A stretch of DNA of 64,000 nucleotides, taken from assembly GCF_903064525.1 (NCBI RefSeq), contig NZ_LR797830.1, positions 372,001 to 436,000 on the forward strand, in the 5' to 3' direction. Under the pieces are notes generated by a model, which was not told the origin of the DNA, did not search any database, and was given only the letters and a program-made list of their open reading frames with translations. Both the position numbers and the translations under genes were made by a program. This DNA comes from Methylacidimicrobium sp. AP8 (GTDB lineage Bacteria > Verrucomicrobiota > Verrucomicrobiia > Methylacidiphilales > Methylacidiphilaceae). This document shows, in pieces, positions 43,071-51,781 of the stretch; the first letter of the stretch is position 1; every line of letters starts with the position of its first letter.

Positions 43071-43763
43071 TTACCCTGCCGGATAGCGGTTCCCGCCGGC
43101 CGGAGGCAAGAGCAATTGGCTTTCCTCGGCTGCCACCCCCGCGACAGCCGCTCGCCCCGCCTCCCGAGCGAACTCCTCCGGAGCATCGAGGTCGAGGAGG
43201 ACGCCATCATCCGGCATCGGCACCTCCCGGATCCAGGGGCCGAGCCGGGGGGCCAGCGCGCTGCCCCCGCAGTCTCCGACGAGGGCCGCCAGGGCCGCAA
43301 AGAGGCGCCGGCTCCATACCCAAGGGTTCCCCCGCCGCCCGCGATAGGTCGGGATCAGGATTCCGGCATCCCCGCCCGCGGCGAAGGCGCGGGCGAGCCG
43401 CCGCAGGTGGCCCGCGTCCACCCGCGGCATGTCGGCCAAGAGGATCGCCGTCGCCGGGCAGCCGTCCGGCAGCGCCGCAAGGCCGGCGCGGATCGAGGAG
43501 GCGATGCCTGTTCCCCACTCCGGATTCGGCCGGCAGGCGGCCCCGAGGTCGGCCACCGCCGCCGCGACTTCCTCCCCGCGGTATCCGGTCACGACGACGA
43601 TCGGAAAGAGCCCGGCTTCGAGCGCCGCGCGTACCGGCCGGCGGACCATCGCTTCCCCGATGGGCAGCAGCAGCTTGTGCGCGGGCCGCATCCGCCTCGA
43701 TCCGCCCGCGGCCAGCATGAGGGCGGCGATCCCCGCGTCCGTCCCCGCTTCTACCTTGGGCAT
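43071..43763 (-). CDS. MocA-like molybdenum cofactor nucleotidyltransferase
   Basis: 230 residues. Nucleotidyltransferase of the MobA/MocA type: ALMLAAGGSRRM (NTP-binding loop), LPIGEAMVRRPVRAA, VVVTGYRGEEV, GTGIASSIRAGLAAL, AILLADMPRVD and DAPEEFARE at the C-terminus. MocA-type enzymes add CMP to molybdopterin for xanthine-dehydrogenase-family enzymes. It is the last gene of the operon with the iorAB-like subunits and an XdhC-like factor, which fits. A perfect AAGAGGCGCCTCTT palindrome (43767-43780) covers the end of the upstream iorA-like gene. Confidence 0.85.
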   Translation of the reverse strand: MPKVEAGTDAGIAALMLAAGGSRRMRPAHKLLLPIGEAMVRRPVRAALEAGLFPIVVVTGYRGEEVAAAVADLGAACRPNPEWGTGIASSIRAGLAALPDGCPATAILLADMPRVDAGHLRRLARAFAAGGDAGILIPTYRGRRGNPWVWSRRLFAALAALVGDCGGSALAPRLGPWIREVPMPDDGVLLDLDAPEEFAREAGRAAVAGVAAEESQLLLPPAGGNRYPAG

Positions 43764-43778
43764 GCCAAGAGGCGCCTC

Positions 43779-44249
43779 TTAGGTCGAGGCGCCGGCCAGC
43801 TCCTGGATCGCGCGGAGGATCCGGGGATAGGTTCCGCACCGGCAGAGGTTGCCGTTCATCGCGGCGAGGATCTCCTCGGTGCCCGGATGAGGCCGGGCCG
43901 AGAGCAGCGCGGCCGCCTGCATGATCTGGCCCGGCTGGCAGTAGCCGCACTGCGGCACCTGGTGGCGGATCCAGGCGCGCTTGACCGGGTGATCTTCCGG
44001 CAACCCCTCGATCGTCGTGATCTTGCCTTGGACCGAGCCCAGGGGGATCTGGCAGGAGCGGACGGCCTTCCCATCGAGGTGGACGGTGCAGGCGCCGCAG
44101 GCCCCGATCCCGCACCCGAACTTGGTGCCGGTCAGATGGAGATGCTCCCGGAGGACCCAGACCAGCTTGAGATCCTCGGGCGCGTCGACCGAATAACTCT
44201 TTTCGTTGATGACCAGGTGCATCGGATGGCTCGACCGTCCGGCTCCCAT
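43779..44249 (-). CDS. Molybdenum hydroxylase 2Fe-2S subunit (IorA/CoxS-like)
   Basis: 156 residues. Two 2Fe-2S clusters: [21 protein letters not shown] and CGYCQPGQ...[11 protein letters not shown]. This is the small subunit of IorAB-type (isoquinoline 1-oxidoreductase) or aldehyde-oxidase-type hydroxylases. Intact, although its large-subunit partner upstream is disrupted, so the enzyme should be inactive. It starts 3 nt after the iorB-like stop; a second in-frame ATG at 44222 begins the conserved core. Confidence 0.9.
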   Translation of the reverse strand: MGAGRSSHPMHLVINEKSYSVDAPEDLKLVWVLREHLHLTGTKFGCGIGACGACTVHLDGKAVRSCQIPLGSVQGKITTIEGLPEDHPVKRAWIRHQVPQCGYCQPGQIMQAAALLSARPHPGTEEILAAMNGNLCRCGTYPRILRAIQELAGAST

Positions 44250-44966
44250 CTCCTAGGACAACCGCAAGGGGAGGCTCTCCGCCCGCCGCCCGGTCGCGGC
44301 GAAGAGCGCGTTGGCCAGCGCGGGCGCGGCCGGGGGAGTTCCCGGCTCCCCGACCCCTCCCAGCTCCTTCTGCCCTTGGATGAGAAAGACGTCGATCCGC
44401 CGCGGGGCCTCCCCCATCCGCAGGATCGGGTAGCTGTCGAAATTGTTCGAGACGACCCTCCCTTCCTCCAGGAGGATCCGCTCCTTGAGCGCGGCCGAAA
44501 GGCCCATCACGATCCCCGACTCCATCTGCGCCTTGACCGTGTCGGGGTTGACGAGCGGGCCGCAGTCGACGGCGCAGACGACCCGGTGGAGGATCAGCCC
44601 CTTGGGCTCGACGGAGATCTCGACGCATTGGGCGACATGCGATCCGAAGCAGCGGTGGTAGGCGAATCCGAGCTGCCTTCCGGGTCGAGGGCGGCCCCAG
44701 CCGGCCTTCTCGGCCGCGGCCGCCACGACCCGCTTGGCGTCGGGGTCGGAGAGCAGGGCGAGCCGGTAGTCGACCGGGTCCTTTCCGGCCAGCCGGGCCA
44801 GCTCGTCCAGGAAGGTTGCGACGGTGAAGGCGTTGTGGGTCGATCCGACCGACCGCCAGAACCAGACGGGGACCGCGAAGTCCTTCCGGATCCATTCGAC
44901 CCGCAGGTTGGGGACCGCATACGGCAGGTTGACCAGCCGTTCCTAAAACCATAGACAACCATTCCC

Positions 44967-46595
44967 CTACCAGGGAAGATCGTCCACGACGTCGGCCGAA
45001 CAGTGCTGCCGACGATTCGCGTGCCGGGGTTTCGCCGGCAAAGCCCGGGTAGCGCCCAATGCCCGCGATTTCGGGAGCAGAGGCGCGGGAGGCAAGCGGT
45101 TGCCTCCCGACCGGGCATGCGCTGCATGCGCCGCTTTGAGTCTCTTCCGAACGCCCGCCCAGAACGACCATACATGCCTCGTCCGATTCCTCGCGGGTAG
45201 GACGAAGGTGACATAGCCGCCATTGCGGGTCGGCACGACCGCCTCCCGCACGGACGGGCGTTCGGATAGACCCAATCCTCTCCGGGCGATGGCGTAGGCC
45301 GCGCCCTGGTGAGAGCTGATGCCATGACGGCGCGCGTGGTTGACCGCGCCGATCACGGAAGTGTAGGCCGGGTCGACTTCGATCCGTTCGACTCCGGCAC
45401 GAAAGGAAGCCGCCTTGAGCATCGCGATCGTCTTGGCGTAGGCGAAGGAAGAGAGCGAGCGAGCCCGGACGCAATCGACCGCCTCCAGCTCGGCCCTCCG
45501 CTTGCGAAGATCCAATCGCTCGATCACGAGCGGCTTGCCCGATTCGGCGCAGGCCCGGGCGATCTGCCGGCACGCATCGCCGATCGCGGCTTTCGCTTGC
45601 TCCTCGCTCTTCCCATAGAGATGCAATCCGATCCTGCGGATTTCCACGAGATTCCCGAAGCGATCCGTTTCGGCCAAGGCAAGATGATCCGGGTTGCTGT
45701 CAACGCCGATCGCTCCGGCAAGGCGGCGTGTCACCAGGGCAACCGGTTGCGCCTCGACGCTTGCGAATACCCGCCACCCCTTCCGGTCCCGCACGAAGCG
45801 GTAGCTTACGGCAGCTCCCTCCCGCTTGCGGACGAGCTTCCCCGTCTTGGTTTGTGCGATCACGACCCGGCCGGCGGAGAGGGCCTGGAGGATTTCCTCC
45901 TGGCCGTAGGCCAAGCGCACGCCCTCGAGCACCAGGTGTTTGCTCGTGCTTCCCAATCCGTTCGGCAGCCGCAACCGCAGCCGCAGGCCGCCGTCCGGAG
46001 CGACCGTGGCTTGGCAGGACTGGTTGCCCGATGTCTCGTCCTTCGATCCGAGCACAAAGAACTGGCTGCTCCGCTCCGCCTGCCAATCCTTCTTCCATGC
46101 GGCATGGTCCGCATAGCCGTTCTCTTCCCGGGAAAACTGCTTGCGGAAGAGGCGTCGGGAACCGAAACAGAGCCGGACCCGGCCGGACTCCTGATCGGCC
46201 AGAAGCGCCTCGAGCTTCGCCCGCAGGACGGCAAGCCGCCGCTTTTTCTGGTGCACGACATTCGATCCCGGATGCTTCTCCTCCAGCCGGCCGACCGCCT
46301 CTTCCGCTTTCCGGATCCGCCATTTGGCTTCCTCGATCAACTCGGGCCGCCTTTCCCGGATCGAGGCGATCTTGCCTTCGAGCTCGACCCGAATGGCGTT
46401 GAACTTCCGGGAGGTGAGGCCGAATCGGCGCAGGAACGACCGCTTGAGCTCGTTCAGGGGAACGCCCGCCCGCATCCTGGCCAAAAGAGTCCGCTGCGCC
46501 CGCCCGTAGAGCGCCGCATAGGCGTCAAGACACGAAGTCTGCTCATGCGTCAACCTCAACCGGGTCTGGTAGGTGAAAACAGGAAGCTTACTCAT
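44967..46595 (-). CDS. tnpB: TnpB-related RNA-guided nuclease of the IS607 element
   Basis: 542 residues. RuvC-like motifs: GAIGVDSNPDHLALAE (Asp), KPLVIERLDLRKRR (Glu) and ERIEVDPAYTSVIGA (Asp), followed by ISSHQGAAYAIARRGLG. No CxxC zinc ribbon lies between the Glu and last Asp, which puts it with the 'TnpB-related' group rather than classical zinc-ribbon TnpBs. The N-terminal domain begins LPVFTYQTRLRLTHEQ and has a long Lys/Arg/Glu-rich helical part. The frame is intact. ATG overlaps the end of tnpA; a longer in-frame start at 46679 lies inside tnpA. Confidence 0.88.
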   Translation of the reverse strand: MSKLPVFTYQTRLRLTHEQTSCLDAYAALYGRAQRTLLARMRAGVPLNELKRSFLRRFGLTSRKFNAIRVELEGKIASIRERRPELIEEAKWRIRKAEEAVGRLEEKHPGSNVVHQKKRRLAVLRAKLEALLADQESGRVRLCFGSRRLFRKQFSREENGYADHAAWKKDWQAERSSQFFVLGSKDETSGNQSCQATVAPDGGLRLRLRLPNGLGSTSKHLVLEGVRLAYGQEEILQALSAGRVVIAQTKTGKLVRKREGAAVSYRFVRDRKGWRVFASVEAQPVALVTRRLAGAIGVDSNPDHLALAETDRFGNLVEIRRIGLHLYGKSEEQAKAAIGDACRQIARACAESGKPLVIERLDLRKRRAELEAVDCVRARSLSSFAYAKTIAMLKAASFRAGVERIEVDPAYTSVIGAVNHARRHGISSHQGAAYAIARRGLGLSERPSVREAVVPTRNGGYVTFVLPARNRTRHVWSFWAGVRKRLKAAHAAHARSGGNRLPPAPLLPKSRALGATRALPAKPRHANRRQHCSADVVDDLPW

Positions 46596-47149
46596 GGATC
46601 GCTTTGAGCGCCTTCTCGGCGCGGTTCCGGGCGGATCGCTTTCCGTAAAGCCTGGCACACATCGAAACGATGACCTCATGCAGGTCGCGCACGATATCGT
46701 CGGTCATCTCGTCCGGATCGACCACTAGAACCGATCGGCTCTGCGCGGCCAATGCCGCTTCCACGTACTCCAAGCCGAAGCGCATCAGCCGGTCGCGATG
46801 CTCGACCAGGATGACGCCGATATTGGGATCACGGAGCAGCTCGATCATGCCCTTCCGATGGCCGTTCATTCCGGAGCCGACCTCCTTGACGGCCTTGATG
46901 ATCGGCAACCGTTTGCTTGAGCGCAAATTCGGTCAGCCGAGCCAATTGCCGGTCCAGATCCGCTTTCTGATCGGAGCTGGATACCCGTGCGTAAAGGGCG
47001 ACCCCATTGGGTTGCGAGGGCTCCGCATGCACGATCACCGTTCCGGTCGGCAACTGCTCGGCCGGGACGGGCAAACGCCCTTCCTTCCACATCCGCCAAG
47101 CTGTCTTGTAGCAAATGCCCTGCCGCTTGGCCCAGACACTCAACTTCAC
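46588..47149 (-). pseudogene. tnpA: IS607 serine recombinase tnpA, frameshifted
   Basis: N-terminal part (GTG start, 47149) has a MerR-like helix-turn-helix, MKLSVWAKRQGICYKTAWRMWKEG, and the resolvase catalytic start GVALYARVSSSDQKADLDRQL with the active Ser. Around 46905-46920 the frame changes: the continuing part reads LPIIKAVKEVGSGMNGHRKG, then LLRDPNIGVILVEHRDRLMRFG and ends KALKAIHE. Joined length is about 187 residues, close to normal. The frameshift makes the transposase inactive unless it is a sequencing error or recoding site. Confidence 0.83.
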
Positions 47150-48679
47150 TTGAACAACATGCCATATTCAGCCACTTATGTCTAGAGTTTATTTAGCTGT
47201 TGTCAACCCTTCGACCGCCGCCGGATCGATGCCGTTCTTCATCCGCGCCGGGAAGGACTTGGCGAAGACGGAGGGAACCGCGATCCGGTGGATCCAGGCC
47301 GAGGGCATCCCCCGCTCGTCGAGGACCGCCTGCACCCGGCTCGCGTTCGCCGGCCGGTAGAACCCGGCAGCGAAGTCCTCTTCCCGCGAATAGAGCACCT
47401 TGACCGGGCGCCCGACCGCTTTCGCGGCCTCGACCGCGTCGACGACGAAATCGAGGGCCGACCGCCTTCCGAACCCTCCTCCCAGATATTGGGTATGGAC
47501 GGCTACACGCGACTCGGGAAGGCCGCAGATCCGGGCGGCCGCCTGAGCCGCCCCCGTGGGGAACTGCGTCCCGGTCCATATCTCGCACCCCCCGTCTTTC
47601 ACCCAGGCCGTGGCGTTCATCGGCTCGAGGGTCCCGTGGGCCAAAAAGGGGAGCCGGTAGGTCCGCTCGAGCCTTCGGGATCCCGACGCCCAGAGCTCTC
47701 GGGGGCGTCCCTCCTCGCGGGCCACGATCCCTTCGCCTTGGAGAGCGTCCACCAGCGCGGCCTCGGCCGAGGCGCTGCTCAGCTTCTCCTCGCCCCCCTC
47801 CCACTCGACCCGGAGCGCCTCCCTACCCCGGAAGGCCGCGCCGATCGTTTCGGCGATCACCGCGACCCCTTGGGAGAGGGTCGGGACGGCGATCACCCCG
47901 GGAAGCGCCTTGGCGGCCCGCGTGTCGACCGCCTTCGGCCGCGCCCCGAAGCGGGGCGGACGGAGGAACACGGCGTAGGCCAGCCCCGGCAAGCAGACGT
48001 CGATCCCGAATTGCGCCTTGCCGGCGACCTTTTCGGGGATGTCGAGCCGCGGGACCGGAGTGCCGATGTAGACGAACTCCCGCGGATCCTTGAGAGCCGG
48101 GCGGGCCGGGGGCCGTTCCCTCCGGGCGTGCCGCGCCATCTCGCCGAAGGAGACCGCATGGCCTCGGCCTTCGACTCTCCCCTCCCGGCACCGGATCCCG
48201 GCGGCGGGCTCCTTCCAGAGCTTGGCCGCCGCGGCGACCAGCATCTCCCGGGCGGCCGCTCCGGCCGTCCGCAGGCAAGCGTACATATGCCGGACGCTCG
48301 TGCTCCCGCCGGTCAGCAGCATCCCCCCCCATTTCGGGATCCCCGTAGCCGGGAAGGGCCGGCGCCGGCCGGACCTCGACTTGGCGGAGCGAGGCTCCCA
48401 GCTCATCGGCCAGAATCATCGGCAGGGAGGTGTAGACCCCTTGGCCCATTTCCGACTTGTTGATCCAGCAGAGCACCCGATCCCCGGGGGTGATCGTCAG
48501 CCAGAGATTCGGTCGGAAGTCGGCCGCCGGCTCCGCGGCGCGGAGCGCGATCGCCCCCAGCGGGGTGAGACCGACCGCCCGGCTGAGCCCGCAGCCTTTG
48601 AGGAATTCCCTCCGGTTCATGAGCCTCTTTCCCGCGCGGGCCCGCAGCCCGCTTCCCGGCGCCTCCGGAACGCAAAAGA

Positions 48680-49693
48680 CTACGCCGGATCGGGACAAAC
48701 GCCAAGCTCGCGTGCAGCCGCCCGGGAAGGAGTTCGGTGGGTGCCGTTCCCCGAAAGCCGCCCGTTCTTGACCGCGATCAGCTCCGCCAGAATCGCCGCC
48801 GCGATCTCCCCCGGCTGGCGGCCGCCGAGGTCGAGCCCGACCGGGCTTGAAAGCCGATCGAGCTCCCCGGGCAAAAAGTAAGGGGCGAGCCGTCGCCTCC
48901 GCCTTTCGGCATGCGCGCGGGAGCCGAGCGCCCCGACGTAGAACGCTGCCGAGGGAAGGGCGGCCAAGAGCGCCATGTCGTCGAGGGCCGGGTCGTGGCT
49001 CAAGGCGACGACGGCGGTCCGCGGATCGGGCCGCACCGCCGCCACGGCCTCGTCGGGAAGGCCGGGAAGGCGGCGGACGCCCGGCAGCAGGGAGGCCGAA
49101 GGCGCCAGCGCCTCCCGGGGCTCGCAGAGGAGCACCTCGTAGCCGAGTGGCTGCGCCATCGCGGCCAGGCAGCGGGCGATCTCCCCCGCCCCGATCAGCA
49201 GCAGCCGCAATGGAGGGCCGAAGATCGTGACGAGCCGTCCTTCCTCCAGGCGGGTCGTTTCGGCGGGACCCGCCTCCCGCCATCCGACGGCACCGTCGGC
49301 CAGCTCGAGGGAGCGCGCTACCGGCCGCCGGTCGGCCGTCCGGGCCAGGACCTCCTCGATCCAATCGCCGGAGCCGATCCGCTCGAAGACGACGCGGAGC
49401 GTCCCTCCGCAGGGCAGGCGAGGGGATCCGGCTTCCGCGGATCCCGGGCCGAACTCGACGACCGCCGGACGGGGGAGCGCTTCTCCGGCGCGGACCCGCC
49501 CGATCCATTCCTCCTCCACGCAGCCGCCGCCGACCGAGCCGGCCGAGAGGCCGTCGGAGCGGACCGCCCAAAGAGCCCCGGGCGGCCGCGGAGCCGGACC
49601 CGCGCTGTGCGCAATGGTGGCGAGGACCACCCCGAAGCCGGCCCGATGCCACTCAAGAGCCTGCCGCAACACCGCCAAGTTGGCCGAGTCCAC
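48680..49693 (-). CDS. XdhC/CoxI-family molybdenum cofactor maturation protein
   Basis: 337 residues. N-terminal XdhC_CoxI block (VLATIAHSAGPAPRPPGALW, SAGSVGGGCVEEEW) and C-terminal NAD-like Rossmann domain (LLLIGAGEIARCLAAMA, VALSHDPALDDMALL, YVGALGSRAHAERRRR, SPVGLDLGGRQPGEIAAAI). Proteins of this family insert or sulfurate the cofactor of XDH/aldehyde-oxidase-like enzymes. Heads the operon that continues into the disrupted iorB-like gene, so its original client is dead; it is intact and could serve XdhAB, whose own xdhC carries a frameshift. Confidence 0.88.
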   Translation of the reverse strand: MDSANLAVLRQALEWHRAGFGVVLATIAHSAGPAPRPPGALWAVRSDGLSAGSVGGGCVEEEWIGRVRAGEALPRPAVVEFGPGSAEAGSPRLPCGGTLRVVFERIGSGDWIEEVLARTADRRPVARSLELADGAVGWREAGPAETTRLEEGRLVTIFGPPLRLLLIGAGEIARCLAAMAQPLGYEVLLCEPREALAPSASLLPGVRRLPGLPDEAVAAVRPDPRTAVVALSHDPALDDMALLAALPSAAFYVGALGSRAHAERRRRRLAPYFLPGELDRLSSPVGLDLGGRQPGEIAAAILAELIAVKNGRLSGNGTHRTPSRAAARELGVCPDPA

Positions 49694-49761
49694 GGAAGCG
49701 TTCCCTTTTCCTCACCTTTTATTAACGGAACTCCGTCCGCCCCCGCAAGCCGGGCGCCCGG

Positions 49762-50591
49762 CTACGCCAGATCGGCCGCATACCAGGCGCCGCGCCGCCG
49801 GACGCGGACCGGCATGCCGAAGGCCGCGCTGAGCGCGGGGCCGGTGAGCGTCCGCTCCTTCGCCCCCTCCGCGAGCGGCCGGCCGTCCCGGAGCAGGAGG
49901 ACGTGCCCGATTTCAGGCAGGATCTCCTCGACGTGGTGGGTGACGAGCAGGAGGGTCGTGCCCGATTGCGCCAGGGCCCGGAGGCTTTCGAGGAAGCGGC
50001 GGCGGCTAGCCAGGTCGAGGCCTTCGCAGGGCTCGTCGAGCAGCAGGGCCCGGGGGCGGTGCACCAGGGCGCGGGCGATCACCACCTTTCTGGCCTCTCC
50101 GCCCGAGAGGCTGTCCATCTCCCGGCCGGCCAGGTGGGCCGCGCCGAGCCGCTCGAGCGCTTCCCTCGCCCGCCGGCGCATCTCCGCGGTCGCCCGGTGG
50201 CCCGGGCCCAAGCCCCGGGACGCGAAAAAGCCCGAGACCACCGCTTCGAAGGCTTCCAGCGGCGGCTCGCCCAGCAGCTCGCGCTCTTGCGCGGGCGAGA
50301 CGATGCCCAGCAGGCTCCGGAGCTCGGAAAGCTGCCAATGGTTCCGGCCGAAGATCCGGACCTCGCCGGCGCTCTCCGCCCCCACCGAGGGATAGAGCTC
50401 GCGCGCGATCAGCTTCACCAGGGTCGATTTGCCCGAGCCGTTAGGCCCGAGGATCGCCGTGTGCCGGCCGGCCGGCAGCCGGAGGCTGAGCCGGTCGAGG
50501 ATCCAGCGCCCGCCGCGCCGGACGCCGGCCCGGTCGATCTCGAGCAGCGGGCTCTCGGAGGCCGCGCCGCGGGAGGGGAATGGGTGCTCAT
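49762..50591 (-). CDS. ABC transporter ATP-binding protein, probable frameshift near its 5' end
   Basis: ATPase with ILGPNGSGKSTLVKL (Walker A), the signature DSLSGGEARKVVIARAL, LLLDEPCEGLDLASRR (Walker B) and LLLVTHHVEEI (switch His). The arrangement resembles the ModF/YnjD-like stand-alone ATPases. In the frame that holds Walker A there is no ATG, GTG or TTG upstream; the only start is a GTG after Walker A (50418). An ATG with a sensible N-terminus (MSTHSPPA) lies at 50591 in another frame and would join after a 1-nt change near 50560-50580, so a frameshift or sequencing error is likely. No permease gene is adjacent. Confidence 0.72.
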
Positions 50592-50690
50592 GCCGAGGAT
50601 CCTCCCGGCGGAAGGGAAGGCTGGCAAGCCTGGGAGCGCGGTCCGGGCGCCGCCCTTCCCGGCAGCCGGGCCGACCCTCCGGAGGAGCGA

Positions 50691-51116
50691 TCAGCCGCCG
50701 GCGGGGGGCCGGGGGACCGCCTCCCGGGCCTTGGCGACCACGAAGCCCGCCTCGCGCAGCGCTTGGGCGGCGTCCTCCCGGCTGTAGCTCTCGGTCGGAA
50801 TGAAGTCGATATCCCCGTAGAAGGAAAGCTCCCGCTCCTTCCGCAGCCGGGCGGAGATCCGGGCGAGCTCCTCGACGTGCGCGCGGACGGGCGGGGCCAG
50901 CAAGTCCCGGTGCGCCCGCAGGAGTGCCGAGACATCGTGGACGTGGGGCGGCTCGATCCCCGCCTGGCGGAGGACCGCCTTCAAGGCGAGCTCGACGGCT
51001 TCCTGCGCCTCCCGGATCACATCGGAGTAATCCCCGCCCTCGAGGAGGTGGGCGAGGAAGCCCAGTCGCGCCTCGGCCTTCCGCAGGTAGCTCTGCGCCA
51101 ACGATTCGGCCGTCAT
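50691..51116 (-). CDS. HEPN-domain protein (putative toxin of MNT/HEPN pair)
   Basis: 141 residues, all-helical HEPN pattern: YLRKAEARLGFLAHLLEGG, AQEAVELALKAVLRQAGIEPPHVHDV (the Arg...His region around residues 50-60 corresponds to the RNase-type motif) and a C-terminal YSREDAAQALREA segment. In MNT/HEPN modules the HEPN protein is an RNase toxin that the MNT partner blocks by AMPylation. It lies 20 nt downstream of the MNT gene on the same strand. Confidence 0.78.
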   Translation of the reverse strand: MTAESLAQSYLRKAEARLGFLAHLLEGGDYSDVIREAQEAVELALKAVLRQAGIEPPHVHDVSALLRAHRDLLAPPVRAHVEELARISARLRKERELSFYGDIDFIPTESYSREDAAQALREAGFVVAKAREAVPRPPAGG

Positions 51117-51136
51117 CGCCTTGCGCCCCGGCTCCG

Positions 51137-51649
51137 TTAGATCTCGATCGGTTCCCCCGGGAGGCGGCCGGGCCGGAGCACCCAGTACCAGGCGTTCCCG
51201 CTCCAGATCCGCCGCGCCCCGTGGCGGGCCAGCCGCTCGCGCATCCGCCGCAGGGCCTCCGCGAGCACCCCCTGCGGATCCCAGAGGATCCGGGCGTCCT
51301 CGGTCATGTCGAAGAGGATCGGGCTTCCGGCCGCCAGCTCCGCCGGCGTCTTGAAGAGCGGCGACCATTCGGTGGAGATTCCCAAGGCCCGCGCCTCCTC
51401 AAGCGCGGGGGCGAGCTCCCGTTCGACCGGCTCCCATTCGGCGACCCGGGCCATCCTTCCGCGGGGGAGGGGATCGGCGACCAGCAGGAAATCGATGTCC
51501 GAATCGGGCCGCATCCTGCCCCGGCCGACCGATCCATAGACCGCCAGAGCCGAGAGCCGCGGTCCGTAGGCGCGCCGGACGGCCGCCGTCAGCCGCCGCA
51601 GGAGCTCCTCGAAGCCTTGCGGGAAGCGGGGATCGAAGTTCCCCTCCAT
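51137..51649 (-). CDS. Minimal nucleotidyltransferase (putative antitoxin of MNT/HEPN pair)
   Basis: 170 residues with the nucleotidyltransferase core YGSVGRGRMRPDSDIDFLLV (Gly-Ser at 39-40, metal Asp at 51 and 53) as in MNT antitoxins and kanamycin-type transferases. It is longer than the 100-residue minimal form, with a C-terminal extension of unknown function (SPLFKTPAELAAG, YWVLRPGRLPGEP). ATG preceded by GGAG. Together with the downstream HEPN gene it makes a plausible toxin-antitoxin or defence module. Confidence 0.78.
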   Translation of the reverse strand: MEGNFDPRFPQGFEELLRRLTAAVRRAYGPRLSALAVYGSVGRGRMRPDSDIDFLLVADPLPRGRMARVAEWEPVERELAPALEEARALGISTEWSPLFKTPAELAAGSPILFDMTEDARILWDPQGVLAEALRRMRERLARHGARRIWSGNAWYWVLRPGRLPGEPIEI

Positions 51650-51781
51650 GGCTCCGATCCTCGCACAGCCGCTCCGGGTTGGCGAGGAGATCCGGTCCGG
51701 GCGCCTTCCGGCCGGAGAGCGGGCGGATCCCCGGGCTCGACAACGAGTTGAGGAAAGGCCAAGATCGGAAGCTTCCCGCCG

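Larger units (their letters stand above)
44939..47208 (-). mobile_element. IS607-family element (serine transposase tnpA + tnpB)
   Basis: About 2.27 kb inserted into the iorB-like gene. Rejoining the flanks gives GTCGAAGG|GCTGGTCAAC, which restores the coding frame, so insertion occurred at a GG dinucleotide without a longer target duplication, the known habit of IS607. It carries tnpA (frameshifted) and tnpB on the reverse strand, overlapping by 8 nt. Exact ends are uncertain by 1-2 nt because of the CC/CCC ambiguity. tnpB ends 28 nt before the right end. Confidence 0.82.
44253..48620 (-). pseudogene. Molybdenum hydroxylase large subunit (IorB-like), broken by IS607 insertion and a frameshift
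   Basis: Read 5' to 3' on the reverse strand: starts at 48620 with a twin-arginine signal MNRREFLKGCG, so the enzyme is periplasmic; SEMGQGVYTSLPMILADE follows; a run of eight C at 48323-48330 shifts the frame (seven would restore YGDPEMGGMLLTGGS); the sequence goes on through LGGGFGRRSALDFVVDAVEAA to GIDPAAVEGL at 47209. Here a 2.27-kb IS607-type element interrupts it, and the reading resumes at 44938 with VNLPYAVPNLRVEW to the C-terminal GVGEPGTPPAAPALANALF. The two halves fit together with no missing residue. The operon order is XdhC-like, iorB, iorA, mocA. Confidence 0.9.

Noticed and set aside
44253-44726. Separate 157-residue gene at the end of the iorB-like region
   Set aside because: It is the C-terminal fragment of the disrupted large subunit; the frame continues upstream to the IS607 junction.
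42456-44954. 832-residue forward open frame across the mocA/iorA-like genes
   Set aside because: Antisense shadow of genes with clear motifs; Arg/Gly/Pro-rich throughout.
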